DNA of 64,000 nt from Planctomycetaceae bacterium. Lineage in GTDB: Bacteria; Planctomycetota; Planctomycetia; Planctomycetales; Planctomycetaceae. Below are positions 26,742 through 35,109 of the stretch, one piece after another. Every line of letters starts with the position of its first letter. Within the stretch, counting starts at the first letter, position 1. Below the pieces are notes generated by a model. It was given only the letters and a program-made list of their open reading frames with translations. It did not search any database and was not told the DNA's origin. The stretch lies in the NCBI GenBank assembly GCA_019636285.1, contig JAHBXV010000034.1, positions 1-64,000 of the forward strand. Reading direction: 5' to 3'. The translations under genes were made by a program, and so were the position numbers.

Positions 26742-27256
26742 TGGACGGCTCGGCGGATCGAGGAGTAGTGCGGGGCAGTGACGAAGAACACGACGCGGTT
26801 CGGAACGTGCGTCGTGAAGAATGGCCAGGATTTTTTGGGGCCAACGGGTTCAGTGTGGTGAGGCGAATGATGGACAGGCATCCTGAAGACTGGCTGAAGC
26901 AGGCGGACGACGCCACGATGCTGCCGGCGGGGATGCGCGCCCGGTGTCTGGCGGCGGCGACTCGGGCTCTTGAGACCCAGTCCCACGCGCATCGCGTCTC
27001 GTGGGCCGTGCTGCTGGCGGGTCCGTTCCTGTGGGTCATGCAGCAGCGGCAGCCGTCGTTGTCCGGGGCCTCCGTGGCGGAAGTTGTCGTGGTGGGTCCG
27101 GCCGATCCGTTGCGGGCGTTTGAATCGATCGAGTCGGGTGCCGATCGCCGGATTGCCGCGCGGCTTCCCATGGCGGCCGACGACTGGGCTCTGGTCGATG
27201 AATCTCGATTGTGGCAATCGTCGACCGCGGCCGAGGTTCGCCGCTGGTTGGGTTAG
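26741..27256 (+). CDS. single-span membrane protein, candidate anti-sigma partner
   Basis: A 171-residue protein with one hydrophobic segment near residues 83-102 (VSWAVLLAGPFLWVM). The N-terminal part is charged (RREEWPGFFG, PEDWLKQADD). The His/Cys zinc motif of classical ZAS anti-sigma factors is absent. Its position (one-base overlap with the sigma gene) and topology (cytosolic N-part, single helix, outside C-part) are what one expects of an anti-sigma factor, but the sequence alone does not prove it. It was read in a different frame from the ATPase gene that follows after 110 bases. Confidence 0.6.
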   Translation: MDGSADRGVVRGSDEEHDAVRNVRREEWPGFFGANGFSVVRRMMDRHPEDWLKQADDATMLPAGMRARCLAAATRALETQSHAHRVSWAVLLAGPFLWVMQQRQPSLSGASVAEVVVVGPADPLRAFESIESGADRRIAARLPMAADDWALVDESRLWQSSTAAEVRRWLG

Positions 27257-27365
27257 ACGGGTTGCGAGTGGTTCACTTCGTTGGTCGCCGTTCACCCATG
27301 GTGGCCCGAGGGCGAGAGTTCAGTCGCTGCCGATTCGAGCGTGCGATGAGTGGCCAGGGGAAACA

Positions 27366-28562
27366 GTGTCGCGGATCACGCTTTCCCAACAACTTCAAGC
27401 CGCCTGGCGGTCACGAATCGCGGCCTTCTCTCCGTCCGACGCGGATTATGCTCCCAAACTGGTCGACATGCTGTTGCAGTCGGCCCGTGAACAGCGCGCT
27501 TCCGACATTCACCTGCTTCCGGAAGCGGGCGGCGTGACGATTCATTGGCGGATCGATGGCGTCCTGCAACGCGTCGATCAACTGCCGGATCAGGTCGGCC
27601 GACGGGTCATTTCGCGTCTGAAAGTGCTCGCGCAATTACTGACCTACGAGACCGAGACTCCGCAGGAAGGCCGGATTCGCCGGACCGATGGCGAACCGGA
27701 AACCCGCATCAGCACCTTTCCGACGATGCACGGCGAAAAAGCCGTCGTACGGCTGTTTGCTGGCGGCGAACGCTATGTCACCCTGGTCGATCTGGGCTGG
27801 CCCGCCGATGTCACCGACTCCGTCTCGCGGTGCCTCGATCAGACGGCCGGCGCGCTGATTCTCACCGGACCGGCAGGCAGCGGCAAAACGACCAGCATCT
27901 ACGCCTGTCTGCGGAAGCTGGTGGCCGAGACAAACGGCGGCCGCAATCTGGTCACGCTCGAAGATCCCGTGGAGGTGGTCATTCCAGGAGTGACACAGTC
28001 GCAAGTCAATCCGGCGGCGGGGTTCACCCTGACGAGTGGCCTGCGGTCGCTGTTGCGGCAGGATCCCGATGTGATTGTGGTCGGTGAAATTCGGGATCGC
28101 GAGACAGCCATGGTTGCGTTTCAGGGAGCCCTGTCGGGGCATCTGTTGCTGACAACCTTTCACGCCGGAGACTGCTGCCAGGCGCTGGCGCGACTCGCCG
28201 ACCTGGGGATCGAACCATATCTCCTCAGAAGTGGGCTGCTGGGACTGGTCAGCCAGCGGCTGGTTCGCTGTCTGTGCGAGTGCGCCGTTTCCGGAAGCGA
28301 TGGAACGCGCGAACCTGTCGGCTGCGAGGAATGCGTGGGCCTGGGTTACCGGGGGCGGCTGCTGCTCGCCGAGTGGCTCGATCCCCGGCATCCGGCCCTG
28401 GGGCGTGCGATTCTGGAGCGAGCCGAAGTCAACGTTTTGCGTTCCGCGGCGCGGGAATCCGGAACGATCACGCTGAATCAACGGGCCGTGAACGCCGTGC
28501 GTGAAGGGCTGACCTCGCGGCAGGAAGTCTTTCGCGCGCTGGGTGAGTTTTCCGAAGAATGA
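27366..28562 (+). CDS. GspE/PilB-type assembly ATPase
   Basis: A 398-residue ATPase of the type II secretion/type IV pilus extension family. It has ASDIHLLPE (residues 46-53), Walker A LTGPAGSGKTTS (166-177), LEDPVE (199-204), Walker B DPDVIVVGEIRDRETA (233-248), and GHLLLTTFHAGD. A compact cysteine cluster lies near the C-terminus (VRCLCECAV ... GCEECVGLGYRG), as in GspE zinc knuckles, but with only about 20 residues between pairs. The usual N-terminal GspE domains are missing, so the protein is short. GTG at 27366 is preceded by AGGGG; a longer frame to 26970 is shadow of the upstream gene. It should drive subunit polymerisation with the GspF-like proteins downstream. Confidence 0.9.
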   Translation: MSRITLSQQLQAAWRSRIAAFSPSDADYAPKLVDMLLQSAREQRASDIHLLPEAGGVTIHWRIDGVLQRVDQLPDQVGRRVISRLKVLAQLLTYETETPQEGRIRRTDGEPETRISTFPTMHGEKAVVRLFAGGERYVTLVDLGWPADVTDSVSRCLDQTAGALILTGPAGSGKTTSIYACLRKLVAETNGGRNLVTLEDPVEVVIPGVTQSQVNPAAGFTLTSGLRSLLRQDPDVIVVGEIRDRETAMVAFQGALSGHLLLTTFHAGDCCQALARLADLGIEPYLLRSGLLGLVSQRLVRCLCECAVSGSDGTREPVGCEECVGLGYRGRLLLAEWLDPRHPALGRAILERAEVNVLRSAARESGTITLNQRAVNAVREGLTSRQEVFRALGEFSEE

Positions 28563-28642
28563 CAGACGAATTCCGGCATGATCAACCTCTGAATGGATGG
28601 TGGATGACTCGCATGGGAAACCTGCGAGCGTTTCTAGGCGGA

Positions 28643-28726
28643 GGGTGGCACGCCCTGAAGGCTTTGCGGAAGGGCGTGGGACTCGTTCATTCGCCACGCC
28701 CTTCGAAGACTCAGGGCGTGCCACCC
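28643..28726. repeat. nested inverted repeat between gspE and first gspF-like gene
   Basis: Outer arms GGGTGGCACGCCCTGA and TCAGGGCGTGCCACCC pair perfectly over 16 bp, and inner arms AAGGGCGTGG/CCACGCCCTT add 10 bp. The full structure is a long cruciform or RNA hairpin that might attenuate the operon. Confidence 0.8.
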
Positions 28727-28758
28727 GGCCGAAGATGACGCAGAGCGTCGGGAGGAGG

Positions 28759-28781
28759 GTTCCCAGGCGGAGCCTGGGAAC
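28759..28781. repeat. small palindrome upstream of first gspF-like gene
   Basis: GTTCCCAGGC and GCCTGGGAAC form a perfect 10-bp stem around three bases. It is one of the short intergenic hairpins typical of this genome. Confidence 0.7.
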
Positions 28782-28852
28782 GAGTTATGAATGGATTCCA
28801 TCGTCCATGAATTGTCCGATTCGATTGAGAGAAATGCCGACCGAGGTGCGCG

Positions 28853-29890
28853 GTGCTAGCTGATTCGCGACTCTCTCTGACGGAATTCATCGCGTTCAAC
28901 GACGAACTGACGGCGATCGTTCGTTCGGGGCTGCCGCTGGAAGAGTCGCTGCGCAGTCTGGGACGCGATGTTCCCGGTCGCGCGGGTCAGTTGGCCTATC
29001 TGCTCGCGAAACGTCTCGAATCGGGCGAGAGTCTGGAATACGCGCTCGAGGCGGAAGCGGGTCGCGTCCCCGACGGCTATCGGGCCATTCTGCTGGCGGG
29101 CCAGCGGGCTGGCAATCTGCCCGCGGCGCTCGAACGCGTGACGGAGGTGTCGCGGGAAATTCAGGAGCTGCGCCGCACGGTGGTCGTCGCGCTGCTCTAC
29201 CCGTTCTTCGTGCTGTTGTTCGCTTACGGGTTATTTGTTGTGTTCATCGGCGAATACCTGCGGCGGCTGCACGACCTGTACCTCGACATGCGCGTGCCCG
29301 AAACTCGGGTGCTCGGGACGCTGGTCTGGGTCGCGGATACGCTTTGGCCCTACGCCTGGATTCCACCGCTCGTGGCGATCGCGGTCTTTGCCCTCTGGTG
29401 GCCGTCGCGACGAACCGTGTTGCTGATTCCCGGCTGGCTGGGCTGGGGGGTGCCGTTCGCGGGCCAGTTACGACGACTGATGGAGCTTTCGGGCTTCCTC
29501 GAACTGCTCGCGATGCTGATCGAACACAAAACTCCACTGCCGGAGAGTCTCGACATTGCTGGCAAGACCGTTTCGACGCCGCGCCTGCGGAACGCGGCCG
29601 CCACGCTGGCCGAGCAACTGCGGCAGTCTCGCCCACCGCAGCCGGTCTGGGGGATGCCCGCCTATGTCTCGTGGCTGCTCTCGCAGGGAGAGTCGACCCC
29701 CGGCCTGACACGGTCGCTGCGCTCGATGAGCGACGCCTATCGCCGCCAGGCTATCGACGTTTCGATCCGTCTGAAATTTCTACTGCCCGTGCTGGCCGGA
29801 ATCGGTCTCGGGGCCGTGACGGTCTTGTGCTACTCGCTGATGTTGTTTGGTCCGCTGGTGCAGTTATTGCGGGATCTCGCGCAACCATGA
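28853..29890 (+). CDS. GspF/PilC-type inner-membrane platform protein (first)
   Basis: A 345-residue protein with the T2SSF layout. A cytosolic helical domain (ELTAIVRSGLPLEESLRSLGRD ... SGESLEYALE) comes first, then a pair of membrane helices (VVALLYPFFVLLFAYGLFVVFIGEY), a second domain (LMELSGFLELLAMLIEHKTPLPESLDIAGKTV) and a final helix (LLPVLAGIGLGAVTVLCYSLMLF). GspF proteins sit in the inner membrane and couple the ATPase to pseudopilin assembly. The start is a GTG at 28853 after GAGG. Its stop overlaps the next gene by 4 bp (ATGA). The first family D-like and nested hairpins separate it from the ATPase gene. Confidence 0.87.
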   Translation: MLADSRLSLTEFIAFNDELTAIVRSGLPLEESLRSLGRDVPGRAGQLAYLLAKRLESGESLEYALEAEAGRVPDGYRAILLAGQRAGNLPAALERVTEVSREIQELRRTVVVALLYPFFVLLFAYGLFVVFIGEYLRRLHDLYLDMRVPETRVLGTLVWVADTLWPYAWIPPLVAIAVFALWWPSRRTVLLIPGWLGWGVPFAGQLRRLMELSGFLELLAMLIEHKTPLPESLDIAGKTVSTPRLRNAAATLAEQLRQSRPPQPVWGMPAYVSWLLSQGESTPGLTRSLRSMSDAYRRQAIDVSIRLKFLLPVLAGIGLGAVTVLCYSLMLFGPLVQLLRDLAQP

Positions 29891-31092
29891 AACGCCGCTA
29901 TCGCTACCGCTGTGTCGATCGCGAAGGCCGGCCGCTCACGGGAGAGGTTGCCGCCGAGTCGCCCGAAGAGGCCGCTGCTCATGCCTCTCGCTGGGGGACT
30001 GTCGAAGACGTCGTGGAAATTGGCGCTCCGGTCACGCAATTGTCAAAAGACGAATCGCTGGAACTGGCCGAGTTCCTCGCGGAGACGATGTCGAGCCGCC
30101 TGCCCATCCCCGATGCTTTGCGGGCATTGGCCTACGATCAGCCGCGTTATTGGATCGGATCCCGGACGGAGTCTCGCCTGAGCGGGTTGCTCAAGGCGCT
30201 CGCCGCCGCGCTGGAGCGGGGGATGACGCTGCCGGAAGCCTGCCGTCATGTCGGCATGCCGCCCGACGTGGCCTCGCTGCTGGAAGTGGGTTCCGAGTAT
30301 GGCCAACCGGAGACTGTCCTCCACGAATACTGTCAGCAACTCCGATACATGTCGCTCGAACGGCGTCGCCTCACGCTGTCGCTAGCTTATCCCTTCGGAC
30401 TGCTGGTCACGGGGCTCTTTGTCGCCGGGGCCATCACGGTCGGAATCGTCCCCAGCTTTAAGAAGATTTTTGAAGACTTCGGGACGGAACTCCCCTCTTT
30501 GACGAGGCTCGTGGTTGGCATTTCGGACTTACTGCAGAATGTGGGAGGAATCTACTTCCTCTTCGGTCTGCTGATTGCGGCCGTGTTGCTGCTGATTTTC
30601 TCATCGCGACTGTTGTCCATCCCGACCATTTCGCGCATCGCTACGCGACTGCCCGCCGTGGGGAACATCGTCCATTCGTTCGCCCTGTCCGGCTACTGCC
30701 GTGTCCTCGCCATTTGTGCCAAGAGCCGCGGGAAACTTCCCGCGAGCCTGACGACCGCGGCAATCACCTCGGGCGATGCGGATATTCAAGCCGCGACCGT
30801 TGAGATTCTGGATCGGGTGGACGAGGGAGAAACCTTGATCACCGCCGCCAGCGGGCAGAGAACGATTCCGCGAGCGATTTTCCGGGTGATTGCTCGAACG
30901 AGAAATCCGCAAACGCGAGCCGAAGCGCTGCGGGCGATGGGCGACTGGTACGCGCTGCGGGCCGAACGCCGCGGGCTGTTCATCGCCGTGTTGCTGGAAC
31001 CGGTCATCATTCTGGCGGTTGGTTTCGGCGTCGGAATGATTGTCTTCGGAATGTTTATGCCGCTCATCAAATTGCTCAACGATCTGTCGTAG
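29887..31092 (+). CDS. GspF/PilC-type inner-membrane platform protein (second)
   Basis: A 401-residue T2SSF-family protein. It has an extra N-terminal segment (YRYRCVDREGRPLTGEVAAES) like that of full-length GspF/PilC, absent from the other two. Membrane-proximal block VPSFKKIFEDFGTELPSLT and the end LPLIKLLNDLS-type segment (FMPLIKLLNDLS) are near-identical to those of the third copy. Translation is coupled to the first gspF-like gene through ATGA. The product probably forms the platform together with its paralogues. Family B repeat copy 1 lies nine bases after the stop. Confidence 0.88.
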   Translation: MKRRYRYRCVDREGRPLTGEVAAESPEEAAAHASRWGTVEDVVEIGAPVTQLSKDESLELAEFLAETMSSRLPIPDALRALAYDQPRYWIGSRTESRLSGLLKALAAALERGMTLPEACRHVGMPPDVASLLEVGSEYGQPETVLHEYCQQLRYMSLERRRLTLSLAYPFGLLVTGLFVAGAITVGIVPSFKKIFEDFGTELPSLTRLVVGISDLLQNVGGIYFLFGLLIAAVLLLIFSSRLLSIPTISRIATRLPAVGNIVHSFALSGYCRVLAICAKSRGKLPASLTTAAITSGDADIQAATVEILDRVDEGETLITAASGQRTIPRAIFRVIARTRNPQTRAEALRAMGDWYALRAERRGLFIAVLLEPVIILAVGFGVGMIVFGMFMPLIKLLNDLS

Positions 31093-31100
31093 AAAAGCTG

Positions 31101-31170
31101 GCACAACCTCCATGCAGTGAGATGCTTACTTGGTGTCCCCAGTTTTCGACAGACACAACCGGATGTGTTA
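31101..31170 (+). repeat. family B dispersed repeat, copy 1
   Basis: Starts GCACAACCTC and ends GACACAACCGGATGTGTTA; the most diverged of the four copies. With copy 2 (32526-32599) it brackets the third gspF-like gene in direct orientation. Confidence 0.7.
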
Positions 31171-31177
31171 GGGTTGA

Positions 31178-31235
31178 TAACCCGAAGCGTGAGCGAGGGA
31201 GAGAACGGGAATGCCCTCGCTGACGCTTCGGGTTA
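31178..31235. repeat. family F hairpin, copy 2
   Basis: TAACCCGAAGCGTGAGCGAG and its complement on the right side form a 22-bp stem with one mismatch, around a loop GAGAACGGGAAT-like segment. It lies upstream of the third gspF-like gene and may be a strong pause or termination site inside the locus. Confidence 0.8.
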
Positions 31236-31324
31236 GTGAAAAATCGAGTTAGAGAGTCATAACCAGTTTTAGCATTCGGCAGACTTTTTCTTTCCTATTC
31301 GAACCGACTCGAAGCGACGAAACG

Positions 31325-32413
31325 ATGACGACCACTCTGGCCACCATGTTGCTGCGACCCCTCTTCTGGTGGCTCCCCGACTTCAATCGGCGCGGCCGCC
31401 AGGCGGAGCTGCTCTGGCTGCTGGCCATTGCAGCCGAGAACAACGAACAACTGGGGGAGGTGGTCACCGACTATGCGGACGAACTCGATTCGGGAGTGAA
31501 CAGTCGCCTGCGGTCCGTGGGGATGGAGCTCTCACGCGGCGGTCGCTTGTCGGATGTGCTGCAACATTTTCCCGAGCTCCTGCCCGAGGAAGCGGCGCTG
31601 ATGGCTCGCACGGGAGAATCGTGCGGCGAGCTGCCATCCGCGCTTAAGACGGCTGCCCGGGCTGCCTCGCGACGCCAGCAAGACCGTGAACCGCTCCTCT
31701 CCTGGATTCTGACCTACGGCATCGGCGTGCTGACGGCGATGATGCTGATTCTCGGCTTTCTGATGTACTACATCGTCCCCAAGTTCAAGAAGATTTTCGA
31801 GGACTTCGGGACGGAACTGCCGGGACCGACCATTGGTCTGATTGTGGCCAGCGATACCTTCGTGAACTACTGGTACTTATTTGTTTTTATGATTCCGCCC
31901 CTCTATCTGTTTGTCTCGTTCGCGCCAGCGATGGCTGCGACGAGTCTCGGACGATCGGTGATTCGCGGCATCTGGCCGCTCTGGCGGTGGCGCCAACGGC
32001 GGCAGACGCCGGGCATCTTGCGTGCTTTGCAGGTGACCGTAGATGCCAAATTGCCGCTTGTCGAGGGTTGCCGTCTGGTGGCGAAGTCGCACGACGACCC
32101 GTCGATTCGCGAAGACCTGACGGGGGCTGTCGCCTATTTGCAGCAGGGAAGTATCTGCTGGCCCGAATTGCAGCGGGACGGGTTTCTCACCAGTCGCGAA
32201 GCGGCCTTTCTCGCCGCGGCTGAAAAGGCCCGCAACCTTTCCTGGGCACTCGATGTCACCGCCAGCGAGATCGAACGTCGCAATGCCTTTCGGATCGAAG
32301 TTTTCGTGACCGCGCTGCGACCAGTTCTGCTCGCTGGCTTGGCCATGTTAGTTGCCTGGGTCGCCATTTCGATGTTTCTGCCGCTGGTCAAACTCCTGAA
32401 TGATTTGAGCTAG
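31325..32413 (+). CDS. GspF/PilC-type inner-membrane platform protein (third)
   Basis: A 362-residue T2SSF paralogue. It lacks the N-terminal domain of the second copy and starts with MTTTLATMLLRPLFWWLPD. The two halves each hold a helical domain (QAELLWLLAIAAENNEQLGEVV; RALQVTVDAKLPLVEGCRLVA), and there are membrane helices around GIGVLTAMMLILGFLMYYIVPKF and at the C-terminus. FKKIFEDFGTELPGPT and LPLVKLLNDLS match the second copy, showing recent duplication. It stands apart from its paralogues behind a 232-base repeat-rich gap with family B and F elements, so it may have its own promoter. Confidence 0.86.
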   Translation: MTTTLATMLLRPLFWWLPDFNRRGRQAELLWLLAIAAENNEQLGEVVTDYADELDSGVNSRLRSVGMELSRGGRLSDVLQHFPELLPEEAALMARTGESCGELPSALKTAARAASRRQQDREPLLSWILTYGIGVLTAMMLILGFLMYYIVPKFKKIFEDFGTELPGPTIGLIVASDTFVNYWYLFVFMIPPLYLFVSFAPAMAATSLGRSVIRGIWPLWRWRQRRQTPGILRALQVTVDAKLPLVEGCRLVAKSHDDPSIREDLTGAVAYLQQGSICWPELQRDGFLTSREAAFLAAAEKARNLSWALDVTASEIERRNAFRIEVFVTALRPVLLAGLAMLVAWVAISMFLPLVKLLNDLS

Positions 32414-32436
32414 TAAGGTTTCACGGATTTCCGTTC

Positions 32437-32512
32437 GTGTGCCACTGGCTCCGCCAGTGTGCCTTGAAAATGATCGTTGGTAACAAGATGCACTGGCGGA
32501 GCCAGTGGCACC
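32437..32512. repeat. family D paired hairpin, copy 4
   Basis: Left unit GTGTGCCACTGGCTCCGCCAG and right unit TGCACTGGCGGAGCCAGTGG are inverted copies of one another, each also self-complementary, separated by about 25 bases. Confidence 0.8.
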
Positions 32513-32525
32513 CACTTAGAAATTC

Positions 32526-32599
32526 TAACACAACCTCTGTGCAATGACCTGTTTGCCTGAGTTTATACGGGTTTCCGACGGGCACAACCGGTTGTGTTA
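32526..32599 (+). repeat. family B dispersed repeat, copy 2
   Basis: Ends TAACACAACC (32526-32535) and GGTTGTGTTA (32590-32599) are perfectly complementary over 10 bp, and one more C-G pair extends the stem. Inner segments TGTGC and GCACA can pair as a second stem. Confidence 0.85.
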
Positions 32600-32638
32600 G
32601 TGGTTCTTCGAGTTGTCACATTGATAGAGCACGGGACC

Positions 32639-33076
32639 ATGTTGTCTTCCTGTCATCCATCTTCGAGATCGTCACCGCGCCCTGGCGGCTTTACGCTGCT
32701 GGAAATGCTGGTGGCGCTCATCATGTTAGGGACGCTGACGGCGATTCTCGTTCCCGTCATCGCCGCCGCGCACCGTCAGCGTCAGGAGGTGACGCGGCAT
32801 CAGATCGTTCTGGCCTGGCTGGACGACTGCTGCGAACAGGCGGCCGATGTTCCCTGGGACGAATTCACCAGCGAGCGGCTGAGCAATATCCTGGAGCCAG
32901 GCGGGGACGACCCGGATCTTGAAGGTCTGACAGCCAGCGTTGTCGTCGACGAGATCGCTGAACCGGTTCCGGCACGAGTCGCGAAGTTCTCGGCAAGATG
33001 GAGCAAGGGTTCGGAACGCCCCAGCGAGGAAATTCGGCTGACGGTCTGGCGGCCTCGACAGGAGACCCCGCAATGA
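32639..33076 (+). CDS. pseudopilin-like protein (GspI/GspH type)
   Basis: A 145-residue protein with a prepilin leader: basic start, PGGFTLLEMLVALIMLGTL with the Gly before Phe and Glu at +5, and a hydrophobic helix (LTAILVPVIAAAH). The short globular part after it (VVVDEIAEPVPARVAKFSA) is typical of minor pseudopilins, which prime and cap the pilus. The ATG at 32639 fits the family start; the 15 residues upstream in frame overlap repeat B. Translation of the next gene is coupled by ATGA. Confidence 0.85.
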   Translation: MLSSCHPSSRSSPRPGGFTLLEMLVALIMLGTLTAILVPVIAAAHRQRQEVTRHQIVLAWLDDCCEQAADVPWDEFTSERLSNILEPGGDDPDLEGLTASVVVDEIAEPVPARVAKFSARWSKGSERPSEEIRLTVWRPRQETPQ

Positions 33077-33609
33077 CATCCAAGAAACAACGTGCCGGCG
33101 TCTCCCTCACCGAAGGACTGATTGCGATCGGGCTGATCGCGGTTGTGCTTTCGGTCTCGGTGGGAATCATTCGCATCTTGCTCGATGCGGAACGCTTTAC
33201 CGCGATCGCCTACCGCAACAGCGTGGTCCTTTCGCAAGTCACGCGGCAGTTTCGCGAAGACGTCCGACGAGCCGTTTCGGCGGAATCAATGGCCACGGCC
33301 GATCCAGTGGGAGAACAACTGCAACTGCGGTTTTCCGATGGCACGGTGGTCGACTACCAGGCCGTCGGCGGAACATTGACTCGCAGCGAAGCGGCCGCGG
33401 GCGCGACGAAGCCCGGTCAGCAGTTCTATCGGCTGGGGGATGAGGCGACGTGGTCGCTCGCGGCGGTCGATCCTGATCGCTGGAGGCTGACGGCCACGCT
33501 GCGGACGCTGAATCCCATGGGTTCCGAGACGACGGTCGCCGGGTTGGGCCGCGAACGACGAGTGAGCGTGACCGCCGGCGTCGACCGGTTGAAGGAGGCG
33601 AGGCCGTGA
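33073..33609 (+). CDS. pseudopilin-like protein (GspJ type)
   Basis: A 178-residue protein. The leader is KKQRAGVSLTEGLIAIGLIAVVLSVSVGIIR, where the processing Gly is followed by Val rather than Phe but Glu at +5 is kept. A globular domain with repeated beta-strand pattern (LQLRFSDGTVVDYQAVGGTLTR) follows. This resembles GspJ, a minor pseudopilin. It overlaps its upstream neighbour (ATGA) and downstream neighbour (GTGA) by four bases each. The atypical +1 residue could slow or alter processing. Confidence 0.82.
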   Translation: MTSKKQRAGVSLTEGLIAIGLIAVVLSVSVGIIRILLDAERFTAIAYRNSVVLSQVTRQFREDVRRAVSAESMATADPVGEQLQLRFSDGTVVDYQAVGGTLTRSEAAAGATKPGQQFYRLGDEATWSLAAVDPDRWRLTATLRTLNPMGSETTVAGLGRERRVSVTAGVDRLKEARP

Positions 33610-34019
33610 ATCGAGCCCATGCTTCATCGCGAACACGCAATCGCCGGGGCGCGGTCCTGGTGATCGTGATCGTCTGCCTGCTGATCGCGGCGGCCGCCCT
33701 GACCACTCTGGTGCAAATGACGCTGAGGCTTCATCGTCAGCAACGGCAGGAAGAATTCGCGCGACAGGCCGCCTGGCTGGCGGACCAGTCCCTGGTGGCG
33801 ATTGGCAACGGAAGCCTCGCGGTCGATTCTTCGACAACCTGGCGCATTCCCGCGAGCCAATTGAGTGATCGGGGCAATGCTTCGATCGCGGCAAGAATTG
33901 TTCAAACGGACGATTCGTCGCGGATCGTGGAAGTTGTCGTCAACTATCCGGTCGACGAATCCATGAGCACCAAACTGACGCGGCAGGCCCGGTTTCCCCT
34001 CGCCTCGCCGGGGGAATGA
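33606..34019 (+). CDS. PilX/GspK-like small membrane-anchored protein
   Basis: A 137-residue protein with RRGAVLVIVIVCLLIAAAALTTLV near the N-terminus, in the manner of PilX/GspK-type pilus-tip proteins (Arg-Gly-Ala-hydrophobic). A helix (RLHRQQRQEEFARQAAWLADQ) and a small beta domain follow. No Glu at +5 is evident, which is also the case in GspK. GTG at 33606 overlaps the stop of the GspJ-like gene, so the three pilin-like genes form one coupled set. A tip or initiation role is inferred. Confidence 0.75.
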   Translation: MNRAHASSRTRNRRGAVLVIVIVCLLIAAAALTTLVQMTLRLHRQQRQEEFARQAAWLADQSLVAIGNGSLAVDSSTTWRIPASQLSDRGNASIAARIVQTDDSSRIVEVVVNYPVDESMSTKLTRQARFPLASPGE

Positions 34020-34102
34020 GAGCCGGTTCGCGTCGCGACGTGACAATTCATATGTGCAGCCAACAGTCCTTGAACGATAGCCAGACGGTCGGGAACACCG
34101 AG

Positions 34103-35038
34103 ATGGATCAACACTTCACTCCTCGCGAACGTCGCCGAACCGGCTTCACGGTGGTGGAGCTTCTGGTCGTGATTGGAATCATTGCGATTCTGGTTGCGAT
34201 TCTCCTTCCTTCCGTACAAGTGGCGCGCGAGGCGGCCCGGCGAACGCAGTGCATGAATAATCTGAAACAACTGGGGTTGGCGCTCCAGAATTATCATCTC
34301 GTGTCCGAGATGTTTCCGCCGGGTTCGGTGAATGCCGCCGGACCCGTCCTCGACGAGGCCGGTCCGGGGCTCGATCCGCTGGCGTTGGAGCCGCTGCTGA
34401 CGAATGAATATCACATGAGCTGGTGCGTCCAGCTCCTGCCGTATCTCGACCAGACACCCCTCTACACGTCGATTGATTTCAACGAAGGGGCCTATTCGCC
34501 GGCCAATGCACAATTTCGCATGACGTTGATTTCATGCCTGCTTTGCCCGTCGGATCCCGGACTGGTGTGGCCTCTTGGGACGAGACCGGCACCGTCGAGT
34601 TACGCGGGCGTGCATCATGATCGGGCCGCGCCGGTCGATGTCGACCAAGCCGGCGTGATGTTCCTGAACAGTTCGACCGGCGCTCGCATGTTCGACGATG
34701 GCGAGTCCAATACACTCCTGGTTGGCGAGAAGAAACTCGATTCACCGCCGCTGTTGGGCTGGATGTCGGGCAGTCGCGCGACGCTCAGAGCAACATCCTC
34801 GCTCAACGGTCGACCGCCCGGTCCGGTCGATGCCGGAGCGGATGCCGCGGCCGGTGCCGCTGGCTCGGGCGTGAAGCATGCGATCGACGATGGCTTCAGC
34901 AGTCTTCACGCTGGCGGCGCGCTGTTTCTGTTCGGCGACAGCGCGGTTCGTTTTCTGCACGACCGGATCGACGCCGAGGTCTTCCGGAGCCTGGGCAATC
35001 GGGCGGATGGAGCCCCGCTGGGAGACTACCAGCCATGA
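34103..35038 (+). CDS. DUF1559 prepilin-like protein with altered H-x9-DG motif
   Basis: A 311-residue DUF1559 protein. The leader is [20 protein letters not shown], with Gly then Phe and Glu at +5, and [26 protein letters not shown] follows. The C-terminal processing motif reads [12 protein letters not shown], with Ser in place of the last Gly. I favour the ATG at 34103 because it leaves a normal short leader; an ATG at 34016 (ATGA overlap with the PilX-like gene) would add 29 residues, though it would couple translation. Paralogous to the next gene over its full length. A structural role in the envelope or pilus is likely, with details unknown. Confidence 0.88.
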   Translation: MDQHFTPRERRRTGFTVVELLVVIGIIAILVAILLPSVQVAREAARRTQCMNNLKQLGLALQNYHLVSEMFPPGSVNAAGPVLDEAGPGLDPLALEPLLTNEYHMSWCVQLLPYLDQTPLYTSIDFNEGAYSPANAQFRMTLISCLLCPSDPGLVWPLGTRPAPSSYAGVHHDRAAPVDVDQAGVMFLNSSTGARMFDDGESNTLLVGEKKLDSPPLLGWMSGSRATLRATSSLNGRPPGPVDAGADAAAGAAGSGVKHAIDDGFSSLHAGGALFLFGDSAVRFLHDRIDAEVFRSLGNRADGAPLGDYQP

Positions 35039-35109
35039 GCTATGACGACGGCCAGTCCGCCGTACCAACGAACATAGGGATTCAATACATAACTTCCAAG
35101 GATCTTGTC

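Noticed and set aside
26970..27365. Longer N-terminus for the GspE-type ATPase
   Set aside because: It overlaps the candidate anti-sigma gene in another frame and contains no GspE N-terminal domain features; GTG 27366 has a good ribosome site.
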